A stretch of DNA of 64,000 bases from Lentisphaera profundi (GCF_028728065.1 NZ_CP117812.1:2294001-2358000); one strand, 5' to 3'; shown: positions 36,755-45,736, numbered from the stretch's first letter. Notes: generated from the letters alone by a model not told the origin. Translations and numbers: made by a program.

Positions 36755-38593
36755 GACTGAAACGAACTTAACCTGTTTAATTGCAATGATTTAAGTTCTG
36801 TTCAAAATAAAAAAATACTGGCTACTTGAGTTTCACCCCTAGTAGATTCAGAATTTTTTGCTGTTCTTCATCGGGTTGAGAGACCTCTTTTTTGACAACA
36901 ACGCCGTCAATTAAGTTCTCAGTTATACGTATAGATTTTAAGCGCTCAACGACATGCTGGAAAGTCCAGCGCTTTTCTTTGTACTTTCCGTCTTCGTCAA
37001 ATAGTGGCTTTAGTAATTGCGTCGCATTCCACTGTATGTAATACGCTAAGGTAGAAAGAAAAATGTGTGACTTTAAGCGCTCATCGGTTTTGTGGTGCAT
37101 TGGCCGCAACTCAAGAGAAACGGTCTTTAGGTTTCTGAAGGCCTGTTCGACTTTTTGTAAGTCTCTATAAGCTAATACCGTCTCATCTTTACCGATATTT
37201 TCTTTGGGCGCGTCAGTTCGAATTATGTAACAGCCGTCGAATTTTTCTTCTTGCTTCACTTTTTCTTCATTAAGCGACCAGGTTAATTTCCCATTATCGT
37301 CCACATCCCATTGGAAAAACTTCTCCACTTTACAGCGCTCAAATAAACGGCCTACACTGGCCGCCACTCTCACGCGTTGACGCTTCTGTTTTACGCTGGA
37401 CTTCTGAGTTAATTCCTTCTCTATTTTAGCGATAAGAGCTCGTCTAGTTGCATTCTCATCCCTCATTGTATTTTCATTTTTGCACAGCATGTAGCGTATA
37501 TTCTTGTTGTCGTCATCCATTACTTCGAGGATACTCCTGGAGTCAAACAACTCCATTTGGATATTATCTTTTTCGTGCAAAGTTTTAATTTGAGAATGAG
37601 TTAGAGCCGTGATGGTGCTGTAATCAATTTCATTAACTTCAGCAATTCTTTTCGGGGTGAGCATGCCTCGATCTCCTGTGAAGATGAGGTTTTTAAGCCC
37701 ATACTTCTCGGAAAGCTTTTTCACCTCGCCCAATACTGTAGTCTGATCTGAGGTAGAACCCTTAAATATCTCTACGCCAACGGGGCAGCCTTTTTTGTCG
37801 GTGAGCAGGCCGATGGCAATCTGTTTGTAGCCTACCTTGCCACCCTTAGGTTTTCCAAATGCGACTAAATCTGAATCTTCATATTTGCCTTCGAACCATG
37901 TATTTGTCATGTCGTATAGAACCATACAGCCGTCTTCTAGGTGTTTTTTTGAAAGCTTGCGTTCGATCTTATCTTTTCGCTCGAGTAGCTCATCCATGGG
38001 CTTGTAGCAATGGGCTTCAACATCTGGACGAACTCCGAGTTCATGCCCGGCGAGAGCCCAAAGAAATGTATCTTGGTACATGTTCGTTAGACTGAGTTTA
38101 CTGCCTTGATAAACCAGACGCCCCACAATCATCGCCAAAACATCCTCTCGGCACTGAGTTTTTTGAGAGAAAATCATTTTATCGAGCCCGAGATTCTTAG
38201 CGAGCTCCATGAAGACGTAGCTCGCACCAAATTCATAGCTGCGCCCGTGCCGTAAGTCCTCCAGGTTAAAATCACCTTTCTTGCCCTTGAGACTATTCTT
38301 TAGAGCCAATAATTGAGCTGGGGGTAACTTCGAAACATTACTGAGCGTGCGATGCTTGATCTTTCCGTCTTCACGAAAAGTCTCACGAACGAGATGGCTC
38401 ACATAGATTTTTCCGTTGCGCTTAGATTTTATGGTCTCGAGATACATACTGGCTACTCTTTTTAGGATTATTTTTGATAAAATAAAGGTAAAAACATAAA
38501 AATCAATATGAAATAATTATATTTTACTGGCTACACTTTTTAATCAAAATAAGCACAAGCCTATATGGGTGAGGTGCTTGCGCTAAAAAACCA
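36755..38593. mobile_element. IS1634-like insertion sequence inside the IS4-type element
   Basis: This element of about 1.84 kb holds one transposase gene on the minus strand. The outer transposase frame breaks at 36754 and resumes at 38594. The bases on either side are CGGATATTCTTT (36743-36754) and AAAGAATATCCG (38594-38605), exact reverse complements, so the target was a palindrome. I could not find convincing terminal inverted repeats or a target duplication, so the ends are approximate by a few bases. GTAGCCAGT occurs three times in it. Confidence 0.8.
36822..38447 (-). CDS. IS1634-family (IS4 superfamily) transposase
   Basis: This 541-residue transposase starts MYLETIKSKRNGKIYVSHLVRE, the usual IS1634 N-terminus. 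Catalytic regions are MVLYDMTNTWFEG (first Asp), LIFTGDRGMLTPKRI (second Asp) and the C-terminal YRDLQKVEQAFRNLKT (Glu) with its helical insertion. The frame is complete, so the element may be active. It lies antisense to the transposase gene it disrupts. Confidence 0.93.
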   Translation of the reverse strand: MYLETIKSKRNGKIYVSHLVRETFREDGKIKHRTLSNVSKLPPAQLLALKNSLKGKKGDFNLEDLRHGRSYEFGASYVFMELAKNLGLDKMIFSQKTQCREDVLAMIVGRLVYQGSKLSLTNMYQDTFLWALAGHELGVRPDVEAHCYKPMDELLERKDKIERKLSKKHLEDGCMVLYDMTNTWFEGKYEDSDLVAFGKPKGGKVGYKQIAIGLLTDKKGCPVGVEIFKGSTSDQTTVLGEVKKLSEKYGLKNLIFTGDRGMLTPKRIAEVNEIDYSTITALTHSQIKTLHEKDNIQMELFDSRSILEVMDDDNKNIRYMLCKNENTMRDENATRRALIAKIEKELTQKSSVKQKRQRVRVAASVGRLFERCKVEKFFQWDVDDNGKLTWSLNEEKVKQEEKFDGCYIIRTDAPKENIGKDETVLAYRDLQKVEQAFRNLKTVSLELRPMHHKTDERLKSHIFLSTLAYYIQWNATQLLKPLFDEDGKYKEKRWTFQHVVERLKSIRITENLIDGVVVKKEVSQPDEEQQKILNLLGVKLK

Positions 38594-39595
38594 AAAGAAT
38601 ATCCGCATAAACACCAAATGGTCTCTCATATTCGCGCTAGTGCAGAGCACTTGAAAGAGTGGAACCCAATTCATGTAGGAGATCGGGAGTTTGATGATAT
38701 TTTTATCATGTTAGCCACGATGGATAAAAACCATGATTTTGTACTGCGAGCCAAGAGTATTCGGAATGTTCAAACACCAAATTTTGACGCGTTACCTGAA
38801 TCCGCTCTTGTAAAAAAACAGGGTGGACATCCCATGAAAGATGGATATGTCTGTACAAAAATTAGTGAACTTATCAAGTATATCCCACTCAGTCCTTATA
38901 AGGAATTGCCCTTAGATGGACGCGGTCGAGTAACGGAGCAGATAAATGCTAAACGTAACGCGCAATTACATATAGGCAGTGTACCAATCAGCTTATATCG
39001 TCAGGCCAAACGAAATCATAAATATATAAAAACCCCGCAAGCAGTAGATGTCAATTTAGTTGTTATCAAAGAACTTAACCCTCCTGAAGGTGAAGAACCT
39101 TTGTTGTGGATTCTTTTTACAAACAGGGATGTAGATACCTTAGAAAAAATGACCTATATTGGAAAAATTTATGAATTGAGGTGGAAAATTGAGGAATTTT
39201 TTCGCCTCTTAAAGACCACTTATAAATTGGAGCAAGCACGCTATAATTCAGCTTCCAAAGTCGCCCGTTACCTAGTTTTAATAACTATTGCAGCTCAAAT
39301 GACCATGAAACTCCGAAGTCTTGCGGGTATTAGTCAATCAGCTTCTCTCGACGATGAGGAATACCATAAAGTCAAAGAAGCCATGAAACACCCAAATGAT
39401 GATAAGATCGACATCAATTTGAGACTCTTTGCTCTTATCGCTCGTAGAGGCGGTTGGTTAGGACGAAGGCGAGACCCCATTGGTTCAACAATTTTATCCA
39501 GGGGTATGATGGATGTCTTGACCGTATTGCAATTTCAACAAGAACACAAAGACTTGTTAAATGAACTGCAAAATAATCCTCAAAATATCTTTTAA
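38594..39595 (+). pseudogene. Tn5-like transposase, C-terminal part (interrupted)
   Basis: The frame resumes as KEYPHKHQMVSHIRASAEHL and includes HVGDREFDDIFI (second catalytic Asp) and YELRWKIEEFFRLLKTTYKLEQARY (YREK-like motif with the catalytic Glu). Joined to 36191-36754 it gives a transposase of about 520 residues. It lacks its own start, so the pair is dead unless the inner element leaves precisely. Confidence 0.9.
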
Positions 39596-39639
39596 CCTAG
39601 CCCTTCAAAAAAGTGTATAAAAGCCAGGGCTCACGCCCT

Positions 39640-40087
39640 AGGCTACCTTTCGTCGTGCTTTCAGCACTCACTTCATGACTTTTTACTGTAAACCCGACCT
39701 TTGTTTCCGTGCCTTCAGTGTTTTCAGTGTTTTCAGTGTTTAAAATTTTCGTCTTTATCTCCACCATCAATTACAAGTGTAGCGATAGATCTGTAGTTTA
39801 GTATTTATGAATTCGTTTCATTCGCTTAATTAGTGGTTCCTCTCAAGTGTAACTAACTTGATGACATCATTTTTCAATTGAGAATTAAACATTTAAAATT
39901 TGAGCGCAGCGATCGATCTTTCTACTTTCAATCCTCTGATAACTCAGCCCATTTATTGGCGTAAACTCAGCTTCGCGTTAACTTAGGCCAAAGGCCGTTT
40001 TCTCAGCGCATTGCGCGTTAACTTAGGCCAAAGGCCGTTTTCTCAGCGCATTGCGCGTTAACTTTTATATAAAACTCGGAAAAACTT
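39640..40087. repeat. Right half of split dispersed repeat, plus palindrome array before the UDP-xylose synthase gene
   Basis: 39640-39720 continues the dispersed element split by the IS (GGCTACCTTTCGTCGTGCTT onwards), matching 46064-46135. Then come three CAGTGTTTT units, a CGCTTAATTAGTGGTT word and an AT-rich element near 39885. 39965-40070 is a palindrome array with GGCC-AAA-GGCC and GCGC-ATT-GCGC words and the GTTAACTTA / GTTTTCTCA linkers of the 34.0-kb array. It ends 18 bp before the next start codon. Confidence 0.8.
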
Positions 40088-41041
40088 ATGGCAAAAAACA
40101 TACTCGTAACTGGCGGCGCCGGTTTTTTAGGTTCTCATCTCTGTGATCGTCTCATCAATGAAGGTCACAACGTAATTTGCCTTGATAGCCTGCAAACTGG
40201 CTATAAACAGAATATAGCTCACCTCTTACAGCATCCCCGCTTTGAATTTATTCGTCACGATATCTGTGACTCGATTCGCTTGGAAGTGGAAGAAATCTAT
40301 AATTTGGCTTGCCCCGCTTCTCCGCCGCATTATCAGAAAAACCCTGTTGGCACCACCAAGACTTGCGTCTTGGGTTCCATCAATATGCTTGGCCTTGCCA
40401 AGCGCAATAATGCCAAAATTCTTCAGGCCTCTACTTCGGAAGTTTATGGTGACCCAAAAGTTCATCCGCAAGTGGAAGAATACCGCGGTGATGTGAATCC
40501 CATTGGCATACGTGCCTGCTATGACGAGGGTAAACGCTGTGCCGAGACACTCTTTTTTGATTATTTTCGTCAGCATCAGACACGCATCAAAGTAATGCGT
40601 ATCTTCAATACCTACGGCCCAAAAATGGACCCCAATGATGGCCGCGTGGTCAGTAATTTCATTGTTCAGGCCTTGCAGGGCAAAGATATCACCATCTATG
40701 GCGATGGCTCACAGACGCGTTCTTTTTGCTTCAAGGATGACCTCCTCGATGGCATGCAAGCGCTGATGAATTCGGATGATTCTATTACCGGCCCCATCAA
40801 TATCGGCAATCCTGATGAGTTCACCATCAAGGAACTCGCCGAGGCAGTGATTGCCCAAATTGATACCAAGAGCCAAATCGTTTTCGAGCCCCTACCCTCG
40901 GATGACCCAACTCGCCGCAAGCCGGATATCTCCAAAGCCAAAGCAATGCTTGGCTGGGAACCAACAATCAAACTTGAACAAGGCCTGAAGCCGACAATTG
41001 AGTATTTCGCAAAGCTTTTAGCAGGTGAGATTCAGCTTTAG
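40088..41041 (+). CDS. uxs: UDP-glucuronate decarboxylase / UDP-xylose synthase (UXS-type SDR)
   Basis: This 317-residue extended SDR binds NAD at [18 protein letters not shown]. The sequence [20 protein letters not shown], then [10 protein letters not shown], and [20 protein letters not shown] with the catalytic Tyr and Lys, is characteristic of UDP-xylose synthases. It converts UDP-GlcA to UDP-Xyl in the cytoplasm. The UDP-glucose dehydrogenase at 41914 supplies its substrate. A repeat array precedes it, and a second array plus a four-helix-bundle gene separate it from the dehydrogenase. Confidence 0.92.
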   Translation: MAKNILVTGGAGFLGSHLCDRLINEGHNVICLDSLQTGYKQNIAHLLQHPRFEFIRHDICDSIRLEVEEIYNLACPASPPHYQKNPVGTTKTCVLGSINMLGLAKRNNAKILQASTSEVYGDPKVHPQVEEYRGDVNPIGIRACYDEGKRCAETLFFDYFRQHQTRIKVMRIFNTYGPKMDPNDGRVVSNFIVQALQGKDITIYGDGSQTRSFCFKDDLLDGMQALMNSDDSITGPINIGNPDEFTIKELAEAVIAQIDTKSQIVFEPLPSDDPTRRKPDISKAKAMLGWEPTIKLEQGLKPTIEYFAKLLAGEIQL

Positions 41042-41160
41042 GGAAGCTTCGCGGGGAGCGGCAACAAGTTGCCTGAGAGCGAAGCGGAGCTTCTGTACAG
41101 CACGAAGTGCGCTATCAAGTGAGGCACGAACGTAAACAGCAAAACGGGGATCATAAAGAC
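41041..41160. repeat. Mini-palindrome array upstream of four-helix-bundle gene 3
   Basis: Words GGCAAC-AA-GTTGCC at 41060-41073 and GCAC-GAA-GTGC at 41100-41110 are followed by the linker GCTATCAAGTGAGGCACGAA. That linker also ends the 34.0-kb array. The array starts at the stop codon of the UDP-xylose synthase gene. Confidence 0.85.
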
Positions 41161-41516
41161 ATGAATAGAAAACATAAAAACTTGAAGCTTGGCAACTTAG
41201 CATGGGACTTGTTTCTGAAATATATAAAATACAATTTCCTGTACATGAAATCTATGGTCTAAGTTCACAAATTAGGCGTGCAAGTGTTTCTGTTCCTAGT
41301 AATATTGCTGAAGGTGCTGCACGGGGATCCCTGAAAGAATACGTACATTTCCTTAATATTGCTAATGGATCCCTCAGTGAAGTTGATACTCAAATAGAAA
41401 TTTGTAAATCATTAGACTATATTAGCGAAAATCAGTATAAATCATTGAACGAGAAAGTTAATACTATCTCGATTAAACTCATTAATTTAATAAGGTCACT
41501 TAAGAAAAATATTTAA
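41161..41516 (+). pseudogene. Four helix bundle protein (S23/IVP family), copy 3, frameshifted
   Basis: The family signature RASVSVPSNIAEGAARGS is present, but the frame beginning at the ATG at 41161 (MNRKHKNLKL) breaks after AAGCTTGG. One extra T there (CTTTGG) would give KLWQLSMGLVSEIYKIQ, as expected for the first helix. The corrected product would be 118 residues. An internal ATG at 41202 could give a shorter protein lacking part of helix 1. The gene sits between a palindrome array and the 22-copy 17-mer array. Confidence 0.82.
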
Positions 41517-41517
41517 A

Positions 41518-41891
41518 GCCGAAGGCGCTATCAAGCCGAAGGCGCTATCAAGCCGAAGGCGCTATCAAGCCGAAGGCGCTATCAAGCCGAAGGCGCTATC
41601 AAGCCGAAGGCGCTATCAAGCCGAAGGCGCTATCAAGCCGAAGGCGCTATCAAGCCGAAGGCGCTATCAAGCCGAAGGCGCTATCAAGCCGAAGGCGCTA
41701 TCAAGCCGAAGGCGCTATCAAGCCGAAGGCGCTATCAAGCCGAAGGCGCTATCAAGCCGAAGGCGCTATCAAGCCGAAGGCGCTATCAAGCCGAAGGCGC
41801 TATCAAGCCGAAGGCGCTATCAAGCCGAAGGCGCTATCAAGCCGAAGGCGCTATCAAGCCGAAGGCGCTATCAAGCCGAAGGCGCTATCAA
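41518..41891. repeat. Perfect 17-bp tandem repeat, 22 copies
   Basis: GCCGAAGGCGCTATCAA is repeated exactly 22 times over 374 bp with no mismatch. Each unit holds the palindrome GCC-GAA-GGC and the linker GCTATCAA. It starts two bases after the four-helix-bundle stop codon and ends 22 bp before the UDP-glucose dehydrogenase gene. Confidence 0.98.
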
Positions 41892-41913
41892 TTTTAAAAC
41901 GCAAAGGTAAAAA

Positions 41914-43287
41914 ATGTCAATTAAAAATATCGTCTGTATTGGTGCTGGATATGTCGGTGGACCGACCATGTCTGTTGTCGCCCAAAAATGTCCTCATTTG
42001 AATATCACTATTGTTGATCTCAATCAAGCACGTATTGATGCTTGGAATTCCGATTCACTTCCCATTTATGAGCCCGGACTCGAAGAAGTCGTACAAGAAG
42101 CTCGTGGCCGCAATCTTTTTTTCTCAACTGAGATCGAAGCTAATATTGCCAAAGCCGACATGGTTTTTGTGTCGGTCAATACGCCGACCAAGACTTTCGG
42201 CAAGGGTGCCGGAGTTGCTGCCAACTTGGAATTCATTGAGAAGTGTGCGCGTACAATCCGCAAGCATGCTTCAAAAGACCTCATTGTCGTCGAAAAATCC
42301 ACCCTGCCGGTACGTACCGCCGAGACGCTAGAAAAGATCTTGCATTCGGGTGATTCTAAATATCATTTTGAAATCCTTTCCAATCCTGAATTTTTAGCGG
42401 AAGGTACTGCCATTACTGATCTTCATGATCCCGATCGCGTTCTCATTGGTGGTCGCCAAAATGAGCTTGGCTTAGCTGCCACCCAGGAGTTGGTCAAGAT
42501 ATACGCCAATTGGGTCCCTAGCGAAAAAATTCTCACCACGAATACTTGGTCCTCTGAGCTCTCAAAACTCGTTGCGAATGCCTTCCTTGCGCAGCGTGTA
42601 AGCTCGATCAATAGTATTTCTAGCCTTTGTGAATCCACGGAAGCGGACGTGAGTGAAGTGGCGCGCGCAATTGGTATGGATTCCCGCATTGGCTCAAAAT
42701 TCCTTAAAGCCTCCATTGGCTTTGGTGGCTCATGCTTCAAAAAAGATATCCTCAACTTAGTTTATATCTGCCGTACTTATGGCCTCGCAGCTGAAGCGGA
42801 TTACTGGGAGCAAGTCATCCTCATAAATGATCATCAGCAATCGCGCTTTGTGGACAAACTTGTGAGCACGATGTTTAATACTGTCTCAGATAAAAAGATT
42901 GCCGTGCTCGGCTTTGCTTTCAAGGCTGATACCGGTGATACTCGTGAATCCCCTGCAATTAATGTGGTCCATCAACTTTGCGAAGAGCATGCGCGCGTCA
43001 CTGTCTCAGATCCTCAAGCCCTCGGCTATGCCAAGACTGATTTAGCTGGCCTCGAAGAGTTCGTCACTCTAGAAGAAGATCCCTACAAGGCTTGCGAAGG
43101 TGCTGACGCCATCTGTATCCTCACTGAATGGCAGCTCTACAAAGATCTCGATTACCAGAAGATCTACGAAAAAATGAATAAGCCCGCTTTCCTCTTTGAT
43201 GGTCGTAATATTGTCAACCATCAAGAGCTCTATGATATTGGCTTCAATGTCTATCCCATTGGTAAGGGGCAGTTGAGTCATCTTTAG
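41914..43287 (+). CDS. ugd: UDP-glucose 6-dehydrogenase (eukaryote-like UGDH)
   Basis: This 457-residue enzyme oxidises UDP-glucose to UDP-glucuronate with two NAD. It starts [23 protein letters not shown] and continues with [21 protein letters not shown] and [13 protein letters not shown], features of the longer animal-type UGDH class. The catalytic Cys is in [16 protein letters not shown], and the UDP-binding domain includes [15 protein letters not shown]. With the UDP-xylose synthase at 40088 it forms a UDP-GlcA/UDP-Xyl supply. A tandem 17-mer array fills the leader up to 22 bp before the start. Confidence 0.96.
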   Translation: MSIKNIVCIGAGYVGGPTMSVVAQKCPHLNITIVDLNQARIDAWNSDSLPIYEPGLEEVVQEARGRNLFFSTEIEANIAKADMVFVSVNTPTKTFGKGAGVAANLEFIEKCARTIRKHASKDLIVVEKSTLPVRTAETLEKILHSGDSKYHFEILSNPEFLAEGTAITDLHDPDRVLIGGRQNELGLAATQELVKIYANWVPSEKILTTNTWSSELSKLVANAFLAQRVSSINSISSLCESTEADVSEVARAIGMDSRIGSKFLKASIGFGGSCFKKDILNLVYICRTYGLAAEADYWEQVILINDHQQSRFVDKLVSTMFNTVSDKKIAVLGFAFKADTGDTRESPAINVVHQLCEEHARVTVSDPQALGYAKTDLAGLEEFVTLEEDPYKACEGADAICILTEWQLYKDLDYQKIYEKMNKPAFLFDGRNIVNHQELYDIGFNVYPIGKGQLSHL

Positions 43288-43289
43288 GG

Positions 43290-43440
43290 GAATAAGAACG
43301 CTGCGCTTAAAGAACGGCGTACCGCCTGAAAGAGCACCTTCGGCTGTATGAATGCTCAGTGCCTGGGCTGAAAGAGCCTTCGCAAGCGAACTGTAAGAGG
43401 TAAGAGCGCCTTCGGCTTCAAGAAAAAAATGAAAAAACGG
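43290..43440. repeat. Mini-palindrome array upstream of four-helix-bundle gene 4
   Basis: Words include GCTGCGC, GGCG-TAC-CGCC, GCC-TTC-GGC (three times), and CTTCGC-AA-GCGAAC, separated by TTAAAGAAC, CTGAAAGAG and TGTAAGAG linkers. It begins after the ugd stop and ends at GGGGAGGG, the ribosome-binding site of the next gene. Confidence 0.85.
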
Positions 43441-43449
43441 GGAGGGTAG

Positions 43450-43797
43450 ATGGTTCATTATTATGAGAAACTTGAAGTTTGGAAACAATCCTTAAATTTG
43501 AGTCTTGAAATCTATAAAGTCTTGCATAACTGTAAGGATTATGGCCTCAGGGATCAAATGCAAAGAGCTGCCGTATCTATCCCTTCGAATATTGCAGAGG
43601 GTTCACAAAGAAATTCTAATAAAGAGTTCATTCGCTTTCTTAATATTTCAAAAGGTTCTGCTGCTGAACTCAATACACAAATCATCATTGCATTTAAACT
43701 CAATTACTTTCCTGAATCAAGCTACAATGATCTCAGAACTAAGTTAAAAGAAATCCTTCAAATGACCTCAGGGCTTATCGCTTCTTTAAAAGAATAA
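43450..43797 (+). CDS. Four helix bundle protein (S23/IVP family), copy 4
   Basis: This 115-residue protein is about 88% identical to copy 1 (MVHYYEKLEVWKQSLNLSLE; AAVSIPSNIAEGSQRNS). Differences cluster at the helix ends. GGGGAGGGTAG before the ATG is a strong ribosome-binding site. Copies 1 and 4 share upstream and downstream palindrome arrays as well as the gene, 41 kb apart, so the unit appears to have duplicated or arrived twice. Function is unknown. Confidence 0.9.
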   Translation: MVHYYEKLEVWKQSLNLSLEIYKVLHNCKDYGLRDQMQRAAVSIPSNIAEGSQRNSNKEFIRFLNISKGSAAELNTQIIIAFKLNYFPESSYNDLRTKLKEILQMTSGLIASLKE

Positions 43798-43799
43798 AT

Positions 43800-43850
43800 C
43801 TTTCCGTTCAGAGACTGAACAGTCTTTAAGCGTAGCGATCTTTCCTCTTT
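43800..43850. repeat. Short mini-palindrome array downstream of four-helix-bundle gene 4
   Basis: It contains the word GTTCAG-AGA-CTGAAC at 43806-43820 and an AGCGTAGCGA insert, with AGTCTTTAAG and ATCTTTCC linkers. Confidence 0.75.
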
Positions 43851-43889
43851 CAAGGCACCTGATCTTTAAACACTACTCACTATCAAAAA

Positions 43890-44651
43890 ATGAAAATATC
43901 TATAATCACCATTTGCTATAATAATGCTAAAGAACTGAAGTCCGCAATTGATTCCGTTCTTGGGCAGAGCTATGAAGATATTGAGTACATCATTGTTGAT
44001 GGTGGCTCCTGTGATGGCACACAAGAGCTTGTTGAAAGCTATGGGAATCGCATTGCCAAGTACACCTCAGAACCCGACAAGGGGATTTATGATGCCTTGA
44101 ATAAGGGCATTAACTTAGCCACGGGTGACTTTATTGGCTTTATGCATTCCGATGATATCTATGCCCACGCCGATGTCATCAAGGATGTAGTTGAAGCTTT
44201 GAAAAAAAATAATTCACAAGCGATTTACTCTGACTTGCAATACGTCGATAAGAATGATACTTCCCTAATTAAACGTTTTTGGACTAGTGGTGAATACCAA
44301 AAAGCTAAGCTCAAAAAAGGTTGGATGCCACCCCACCCCACGCTTTTTCTTCACAAGGATATCTATCAATTGGCGAAGTTGCCCTCAGGTGAATACTTCG
44401 ATACCTCAATGAAAATTGCTGCGGATTACGACTTCATGGTTCGCATCCTCAATAAATATGATATCAGCCCCATCTACCTGCCTCAAGTTACGGTGAAAAT
44501 GCGTGTTGGTGGCGCTTCTAACCGCAATCTCAAGGCGCTAATTAATAAATCAAAAGAAGATATGCGCGTCATGCGTCGCAATGGCCTCAATCCTTGGACG
44601 ACACTCTTCTTCAAAAACTTTAAGATTTTTAAGCAGATTTTTAAGAAGTAA
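43890..44651 (+). CDS. Glycosyltransferase family 2 (WcaA-like)
   Basis: This 253-residue transferase begins MKISIITICYNNAKELKSAIDSVL and has YIIVDGGSCDGTQELV, EPDKGIYDALNKGI and the acidic motif FIGFMHSDDIYA. GWMPPHPTLFLHKDIY and IAADYDFMVRIL are typical of the WcaA subgroup in colanic-acid-like clusters. It probably uses a UDP-sugar supplied by neighbouring enzymes. A palindrome array begins right after its stop. Confidence 0.92.
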   Translation: MKISIITICYNNAKELKSAIDSVLGQSYEDIEYIIVDGGSCDGTQELVESYGNRIAKYTSEPDKGIYDALNKGINLATGDFIGFMHSDDIYAHADVIKDVVEALKKNNSQAIYSDLQYVDKNDTSLIKRFWTSGEYQKAKLKKGWMPPHPTLFLHKDIYQLAKLPSGEYFDTSMKIAADYDFMVRILNKYDISPIYLPQVTVKMRVGGASNRNLKALINKSKEDMRVMRRNGLNPWTTLFFKNFKIFKQIFKK

Positions 44652-44951
44652 GAACGTTCGCAAGCGAACTGAAAGAACGGCGTACCGCCTCAAAGAGGAA
44701 AGACCGAGCTAAAGCTCTGAAAGACCGTTGCGCTTGAAGACTGAAAGAACGTTCGCAAGCGAACTGAAAGAACGGCGTCCCGCCTCAAAGAGGAAAGACC
44801 GAGCTAAAGCTCTGAAAGAGGAAAGAGGAAAGAGGAAAGAGGAAAGAGGGAGAGGGAGAGGGAGAGGGAGAGGGAGAAGTAAGGACTGAATCGCCTTTAG
44901 TACTTTTTCTTAAAAAATTTGTAAATCATATAGGGAAGGGTAACTTTTGGG
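44652..44951. repeat. Duplicated palindrome array followed by purine-rich short repeats
   Basis: The order GTTCGC-AA-GCGAAC (44656-44669), GGCG-TAC-CGCC (44679-44689), GAGCT-AA-AGCTC (44706-44717) recurs from 44751 with GGCGTCCCGCC as middle word. Then come five AAAGAGG heptamers (44815-44849) and four to five GAGAGG hexamers to about 44877. The all-purine stretch is about 60 bp. No gene is seen. Confidence 0.92.
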
Positions 44952-45329
44952 ATGATTACAATTAATACAGAACATATTATAAAATCCCTTCAAGAACTCC
45001 ACCCTGAAGGACTGATCTTATTTGGATCACATAGTAAAGGCTGTGCTCGTAAAGATAGTGATATTGACATCGCATTTTTGAGCTCAAAATCATTCAGTGA
45101 ATACGATGTTTTTTGCAAAGCTGAGGCATTAGCAAGTGAACTCAATTGTGACATCAACCTCATAAATCTTCAAAATGCTAGCACCGTCTTTGCCTACAAT
45201 ATTTTGACAAGTGGAACTATCCTGCAGATAAGCAATGACTATCATTGGAACCGTTTTTCTTATCTAACTTATAGTCTCTATGCGAAACTCAATGAAGAAC
45301 GACATGAAATTTTAACGGCCGTATCATGA
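44952..45329 (+). CDS. mntA: Nucleotidyltransferase antitoxin (MntA-type)
   Basis: This 125-residue minimal nucleotidyltransferase has the catalytic motif LILFGSHSKGCARKDSDIDIAFL (GSx10DxD). In characterised MntA/HepT pairs the enzyme adds AMP groups to a tyrosine of HepT and so inactivates it. The gene overlaps hepT by ATGA. GGGAAGGG lies upstream of the ATG. It follows a palindrome array, like the AbrB/PIN pair. Confidence 0.88.
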   Translation: MITINTEHIIKSLQELHPEGLILFGSHSKGCARKDSDIDIAFLSSKSFSEYDVFCKAEALASELNCDINLINLQNASTVFAYNILTSGTILQISNDYHWNRFSYLTYSLYAKLNEERHEILTAVS

Positions 45330-45736
45330 TTGATGATGTGAAATTTAATAAGCTCAATACGATTGAGCGCTGCCTCAAACGAATTGATGAAGAGTATCAG
45401 AATTCGCACGAACGTTATTTGAGTTCTTTCACTATTCAAGATTCTATTATTTTGAATTTACAACGCGCCTGTGAAGCCTCTATTGATCTAGCTATGCACC
45501 TCATTGCTCAAGGAAAACTAGGTATCCCCCAAACTTCTCGTGATGCCTTTAAAATCCTTGAAGAAAAACAAATGATAGATTCAAATTTAAGTAAAGAGCT
45601 TCAGGCAATGGTGGGGTTTAGAAATATTGCCGTACATGATTATCAAGACTTACAGGGGCCGATTGTCTTAGCTATTCTCGATAAACATCTAAGTAGCTTC
45701 ACCGACTTTATTCAAAAAATAAACTCTCTAAGTTAA
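45326..45736 (+). CDS. hepT: HEPN-domain toxin (HepT-type ribonuclease)
   Basis: This 136-residue all-helical protein has the HEPN RNase motif RNIAVHDY (Rx4HxY) in MVGFRNIAVHDYQDL, near residue 92. The tyrosine is the site AMPylated by MntA in studied systems. DSIILNLQRACEASIDLAMHLIA is the conserved first-helix pattern. It probably cuts tRNA or mRNA when not modified. Toxin-antitoxin use is a family-based inference. A palindrome array follows it at 45.76-45.91 kb. Confidence 0.88.
   Translation: MIDDVKFNKLNTIERCLKRIDEEYQNSHERYLSSFTIQDSIILNLQRACEASIDLAMHLIAQGKLGIPQTSRDAFKILEEKQMIDSNLSKELQAMVGFRNIAVHDYQDLQGPIVLAILDKHLSSFTDFIQKINSLS

Larger units (their letters stand above)
35753..39625. mobile_element. 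IS4 superfamily (Tn5-like) insertion sequence, disrupted by a second IS
   Basis: The ends are inverted repeats: GGCTTTTATACACTTTTTTG at 35753 matches the reverse complement of the right end at 39625, perfect for 23 bp. AGGGCTCACGCCCT flanks both sides (35739-35752 and 39626-39639); because it is palindromic the true target duplication could be 6 to 14 bp. The uninterrupted site occurs at 46050-46063. The element carries a DUF6788 gene (minus), a 48-bp palindrome, and a Tn5-like transposase gene split by an IS1634-like element at 36755-38593. Without the inner element it would be about 2.0 kb. Confidence 0.92.

Noticed and set aside
40226-40576. 116-codon antisense frame in the UDP-xylose synthase gene
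   Set aside because: Antisense shadow of a conserved gene; no independent support.
41518-41891. CRISPR array
   Set aside because: Copies are contiguous 17-mers with no spacers, and no cas genes are nearby; this is a tandem repeat.
1896-43797. Diversity-generating retroelement
   Set aside because: The four-helix-bundle proteins are related to Avd, but no reverse transcriptase, template repeat or variable repeat was found.
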